A stretch of DNA of 64,000 nucleotides from Strigamia acuminata (lineage: Eukaryota > Arthropoda > Chilopoda > Geophilomorpha > Linotaeniidae). Of this stretch, positions 59,448-64,000 are shown piece after piece. The DNA is taken from the NCBI GenBank assembly GCA_949358305.1, contig OX442322.1:1116001-1180000 (forward strand). The letters are read 5' to 3'. Below the pieces are notes generated by a model that saw only the letters and a list, made by a program, of their open reading frames with translations, ran no database searches and was not told the origin of the DNA. A program made the translations under genes and the position numbers. Every line of letters starts with the position of its first letter. Position 1 is the stretch's first letter.

Positions 59448-62294
59448 ATGGAGCTCCGAAACACGTGGGGAGCGCTCAGCCCCGCATGCATAGTGCGAGC
59501 GGGCATTTATCGAGGCGTACTGCCCGATTTTCTGCGCCGCTGCTTTGGCGAAGATGCAAAGCCATACCGCCTGCGCGTATTATTTTCGCGCGCCCTCGCT
59601 AGGCGTTGGGTTAACGACTGTTCACTCCTGGACGCGTTCCCGGAGTCGGTGCGAAACGTCGTCGCTGCAGAGCTCGCTCGCATCGATGACCCGAAGTCAC
59701 CAATCTTCCACCCGGCCCTGTCGAGCCAATACACCGGCAGGCCAGTGGAGGAACATGTGTTGTTCGCGTGGCAAGCGGCCGAGACCGAGGAGGCCCGCGA
59801 AGAAGTGTATCAACACTACCGCCAGCAGCTAATCGACACTGCGCCGGCGGTTGCAGAGCGGATTTTGCAAGACGACGGGATGAGCACCGCCGATATACAC
59901 CTGTGGTGCGAACAGATTCGGCAGGGAGAAGTTACGCCACAGTGGCGACCGAGAATGGGGATTCTCACGTCACAAGCTGAAATGTGGCAACTCCACTATT
60001 TGGGAATTCTCGGCCCCAAATATAATTTCCCAAGGAAGCGTAAGCGCTCCAAGGGAACCGGGGGCAGCGAATCGCGCTCCCCGGGACGGTCGAAGAAACA
60101 GTGCGTCGAACAGCACTCGACCGTCAACGATGGAGCGGGAACGTCAGCGCAGCCACCGCGCGACTCCGCGAATTACACCAGACCAAGGGTGTTCGTCAAC
60201 CGTCAGATGAAAGACGGTAAAGAGACTCGAGAAGTCTGGATTTCGGGCGACGAAGAGCGAGTCTCTCGTCCCCGTGTCGGCAGACATCCGCTGACTCACC
60301 GTGAGCAGCGGAAACGAGACCGCAAAGAGCGGTATTTCGCTCGCTGCGAAGCGCGGGGAATTCCCCTTCCCGACCACGCTCTCAAAGCAATAGAAGCGAA
60401 GGAGGCGAGAGAAGCACGATCGAAGTCGAGTGGCAGATCTTCCGGGGAGCGTCGCGTCCTAGCGCCAGACACGCGGGACCTTCGCGAGATCATCACTCAG
60501 ATGAAACGCAAGAAATTGTCGCGTTTCGACCCCGCGATGCAATTCGCCCGCAAGATGGGCGTCGTCGAGGATGGTACCGTGATTCCACACGAAGTGGCAC
60601 GGTGGTTAAGCGAATATGTCAATTCGCGACCTACGGCCGTCGTTCCACCGACGAGTTCTGTAAGCCAGCTCCCGGCACTCCAAGTCACGCCGACTGGAGT
60701 GCAAGCGACGCTGCCACCGCCAACGCAACAGTCTTTGACGTTGCTGTTGCCGACGCAGCCATCGACGTCGCAACCACTGCCGGCACAGCAGTCCCTGACG
60801 CTGCCGCCGCCGACACAGCCGCTGCCGCCGCCGACGCAGCCCCCGCCGCCGCCGACGCCGCCGGACTCGAGCGTCACGCCGAACCCGACCGTCGACGACT
60901 CTGTGATGCTGCCCGTGCACCAGAGTATTGCGCGGGAATGCCATAACGCCCGATTCGGAGAATATTACCCGAGCAAGGCAAGACACGACCGCACCGCGAT
61001 GTGGTATGAACAGCGTGACGAAAACGCACGGCTGGCTCGAGAAGCAGCCAATCCATCGATCGAAGAGCTCTTAGCCTTCGCATTTGTGATGGAGGACCCG
61101 AGGGCCGCCGCCGCTGCTCTGCAGGGCGCCGACGTCACTCAGCGCCATTTCATCGAGTGGGGGATTTCGATGATGCGGCACCACTCGCGTGCGTTCGCTG
61201 CAGATCCTGATCGCAGCAACCCTGTAAATCGGCGCAGTCTACAGCTGGCTTTGACAAAAATCATGGTCCAGCTATTGACCCCTTCGCTCTTTGGGGTCGG
61301 ACGACAGGCGATGGCCTGTTGGTCCGTAGTAGACAGAGAGGGTGTGCAGATACCTCGCGCACTCGTTGGGGAATGGAGCGCCATTCTCCCCAACCCGGCA
61401 ATGACTCGCTTCGAGCTGACCCGGGACGTGGTGAACCCCGAATGGGAGGGGTATAAGTTGCGGAGCATGGCCTTCCGCCACGCCGTTACCACGTGGGAAC
61501 CAACACCGTCAGCGCAGTCACACGCAATGATGGTCACGAGTGAAGAGCCGATGGAGAGCGACGCCGCCTCTTCGACTGCTTCACGTGGAGCCCCAACTCC
61601 ACCACCGCCGCCGCCACCGATGCCTCCAGCGGCGACACCACAGACACCCGTCCTGTCAAATGCGGCGGGTAAACCCAGACGCTCGTTATGTCGGACGCCA
61701 CCAACGATGTCCGCCGCTCGCCAGAGCCTGACGCCTCCCGCAGCCCAACAAGCGCGGGAAGAGACTGTCCAGCAAGCGGTAGTTCCGAAGAGCGCCAAGC
61801 CAGCGAAAGCGGCGAAGCTTCAGACGAACTATTATGAGAAGTTATGTGACGAGTTCTCTCAGCTGTCGATGACGACGGCGACGCGCAAATTCATCCTCGC
61901 GCAGAGAGACAAGGGGAAATCGGTATTCGTTTGGCTACACAACCAGGTGCGCCAGACCACCGATTTGATCCTCCATCAGCGTTTGCTGAGGGCCCACCGT
62001 GCGCCTCGAACGGCCGCGGAGGCGAACGCAATCCGGCACACCAATTCCGGGTTTTCGGCGTTCATTCCGCGGGTGTGGCTGCATGAGAGGAGACGTGCCC
62101 CGTACGAGCCAGCCGGCGGCCACGAATTGTGCTTTATTTCCGAGCACGAGGACCCCCGCGACCAGTCTTCAGCCTTGGTTGGAGATCTGGTTTTGCCGCC
62201 CGGCGTTGTGCCGCCCGGCGCTGAGCCGCCCGTCCCTGGAGTGAGTTTCGCCCAGGCGATGGATCCAACGTCGGGTCCCAGCAAGAAGGATTGA
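58558..62294 (+). CDS. Env-position third ORF of retrotransposon B, probably spliced, unknown function
   Basis: Proposed exons: 58558-58650 (31 codons, acidic: MAEEGGDEEMLEIEHHDEN) and 59448-62294 (948 codons plus stop). The donor is CAG|GTAGTA; the acceptor is a long T-rich tract plus TTGCAG directly before ATGGAG; the join is phase 0. The large part has a conserved-looking helical N-terminal domain (about 170 residues), a nuclear-localisation-like KRKRSKG, basic/charged regions, a Pro-rich run of PPPT repeats, a middle folded-looking region (FIEWGISMMRHH, LLTPSLFGVGRQAMACW) and a C-terminal region (TRKFILAQRDKG, FSAFIPRVWLHERR). No signal peptide, membrane anchor or furin site within these exons; not an envelope. 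Unlike the third ORF of retrotransposon A in sequence, though in the same place. Family unknown. Confidence 0.75.
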
Positions 62295-62321
62295 TCGCTC
62301 CGGACACCAGCGGTCAGAGCT

Positions 62322-62330
62322 GGGAGGGGG
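62322..62330 (+). promoter_or_regulatory. Polypurine tract of retrotransposon B
   Basis: GGGAGGGGG followed by acg and the 3' LTR. Confidence 0.75.
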
Positions 62331-62333
62331 ACG

Positions 62334-63333
62334 TGTGGTGACCCGACTGGGGTGGGGCACGAAGAGTTTCTCTTGTGGCCTACATACGGGTAAAGAAGGG
62401 GAGTCGCACGCGCGCCTCCCTTCCCTCAGAGCATTGACATCCAGTCAATGGACGGGCGTCTGCCCTGGGAGAGTGGGGGAGATTCGTCTTCTCCACTATT
62501 GGGTGGCTTTAGTCACCTGTCACCCCCCGCTTTGTGCAAAGGAATTCGCCTTGCACTGAGCGGGCAGAACCAACACAAAAATCAACCAAGATACACGTAA
62601 AAGCCAAACGTCCTAAAAACGATCAAGCCTAAGTACAAAGACTTCAGGAGTGACCTAGGACAAGGGACTTTCAACGTGAGTACGATTGATTTGTGTTAAC
62701 CTCCGCAGAGTAACCTGCGAAACAAGATTACCACACTATTTTAGCAAGCCAGCTAGAAATAGTAAACCTACTCCAATTTAGCGAGTTGTGCAGACAAACG
62801 GTCGCACAAGCCTAAATTGCAGTAACCACGACGAGCGTTCCCGCCGCTGTGTGTATCGCCGGGAACCACCAAGCGTCCGCCGCTGTGTGATCGCCGGACA
62901 CCTACACAAAACCCTAAACCTAGACAACAGACCAGAAGTAAGCCCTTTAACTAGGCATTCACTCGCGCCCGACCAGCGTGAGCCCGAAGGACCGAACGAG
63001 AAACGTGAGACGAGGACGCCATTCATTGCCACGCCGGCCCAAGACGACACCACGTTGCCACGCGGACGCCATCTTGGATCCAGAGCGCCAACAAAGGACG
63101 ACCTCGACCAGTTTCCCGCCAACTTCATACACCTTACCTTTTACCTTTATTCCTTTATACATTTTATCCTTTTACCTGTACATTCCCATATAATAAATAC
63201 ATTTATTATATTTACCATTTTACATTGTTTGCCGTTTCACATTATTTGGGTAACCGCTTGAGTAAAGCGGTGTTACGAGATTAGTAAGTGACTCATACCA
63301 CGAGTTAGCGACAGACAGAGAGTGAGCGCGACA
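62334..63333 (+). repeat. 3' LTR of retrotransposon B
   Basis: 1000 bp; partner of 49833-50832. Confidence 0.96.
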
Positions 63334-64000
63334 CTATTCAATTGTGGTGTATGTAGAGTATTTAATTTCACATACCTATTCAATTGTAGGGTATGTAATT
63401 TCACGGTTATTCATCCGCACTTATTACTCCACTTCGATTTCCATGTGTTTATTCTGCGCCAATTTAGTCAGCACTTAATTTGGTTTCCATGAATGCAAAC
63501 AATACACGTAATTTTATTTTTGAAAAATGTAAACATATTAACTTTATTTTGTACTATTTTAACTTGAAAAAAAATTATTTTATTGTGGGACCTCAGAGTG
63601 AAACTTAATTCGAAGTATTTTTTTTATTTATTTTGCCTAATATACTCTGATATAACTCAAAAAGAATCCTTAGTCCCATTGGTCGAGCCTCATTACTACT
63701 AACTCCAAGCTGTATACGACCACGAGGAGAAGTATTTTTTCCTCTTTATTTATTTTTGTAATTGTTATGATCATTTAAGTTAATATACAGAAGTGTTTGA
63801 TTTTTTTATTCAAAAAATGTTATTTCCATTTATGAAATAAAGTTGTACACTCATCTACATGTAAAACTCATGTTGGTTTTGTTTTGTTTATTGGTTTATT
63901 TGTCTGGAAGACATACAATTTTGAAATTTTGGCTTGGTTTTGTTTTGTTTATTGGTTGATTTGTCTGGAAGCCATACAATTTTGAAATTTTGGCCCGTAC
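63334..64000. other. Host DNA right of retrotransposon B, with short direct repeats
   Basis: No gene seen. 'ctattcaattgt' occurs at 63334 and again near 63383. A 61-bp unit starting 'ttggttttgttttgtttatt' is tandemly duplicated at 63873-63933 and 63934-63994 with two or three changes. AATAAA near 63836. Confidence 0.6.

Larger units (their letters stand above)
49833..63333 (+). mobile_element. Ty3/gypsy LTR retrotransposon B, 13.50 kb, plus strand
   Basis: Two 1000-bp LTRs (TGTGGTGACC...GCGACA) flanked by CTAT (49829-49832 and 63334-63337). Order: primer-binding site, gag, nucleocapsid frame, pol, a 1.4-kb spacer with a short leader exon, a large third frame, a polypurine tract and the 3' LTR. 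One difference between the LTRs was seen (49969 G, 62470 A), so this is a very recent insertion and probably competent apart from needing frameshifts. Confidence 0.96.

Noticed and set aside
1-64000. tRNA or rRNA genes
   Set aside because: No cloverleaf-type A/B-box pair or rRNA core was noticed; only tRNA-complementary primer sites were seen. A tRNA scan would be decisive.

Overview
The window is nuclear DNA from an animal, most probably an arthropod and plausibly a hexapod. It is AT-rich between genes, with short introns of about 50-100 bp. The host genes are a Scratch-type SNAG/zinc-finger repressor, a REPTOR/CREBRF-type bZIP gene, two divergent FEM1 paralogues and a dUTPase. The species cannot be named from the sequence.

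Region 1 (1-14030) is host-gene territory. It holds scratch (minus, two exons), an unrecognised 178-residue gene, a BEL/Pao remnant, a six-exon REPTOR-like gene (minus), a FEM1-like gene (plus, one-base frameshift), an intact convergent FEM1-like gene (minus), a 174-bp TA-flanked MITE and a five-exon dUTPase gene. Region 2 (14030-17760) is mostly non-coding. It holds a ~2-kb element with ~170-bp terminal inverted repeats around an LTR-like core, and a possible 36-residue membrane peptide.

Region 3 (17763-31117) is a 13.36-kb Ty3/gypsy retrotransposon read on the minus strand. It has 1162-bp LTRs and a 4-bp target duplication (AGTA). It carries gag, pol with an AT-hook array between RNase H and integrase, and a third ORF in the env position that does not look like an envelope. 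The hexamer ACGCGT is strongly over-represented across this element.

Region 4 (31344-48402) is a 17.06-kb Maverick/Polinton with a 6-bp duplication (AGTTTA). It carries protein-primed DNA polymerase B, a packaging ATPase, a double-jelly-roll major capsid protein, a minor capsid protein, two adenain-like cysteine proteases, a zinc-ribbon/phospholipase A2 protein, an integrase with a chromodomain, a pX-like basic/hydrophobic protein and a long coiled-coil protein with a C-terminal head that resembles a fibre. It lies inside a host reading frame, after codon 6: the frame runs from an ATG at 31326 straight into 48409-49407 once the element and one target copy are ignored.

Region 5 (49833-63333) is a second, very young Ty3/gypsy element on the plus strand. 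It has 1000-bp LTRs with one difference seen and a CTAT duplication. Gag, nucleocapsid and pol lie in successive -1 frames. A 1007-codon env-position frame is probably expressed by splicing a 31-codon leader exon onto an internal ATG. The three large elements (about 44 kb) sit within about 1.7 kb of host DNA.

Several reading frames break by one base at homopolymers (G7 in FEM1; A10 and A11 in the Polinton), so residual assembly error must be excluded before those breaks are read as decay.
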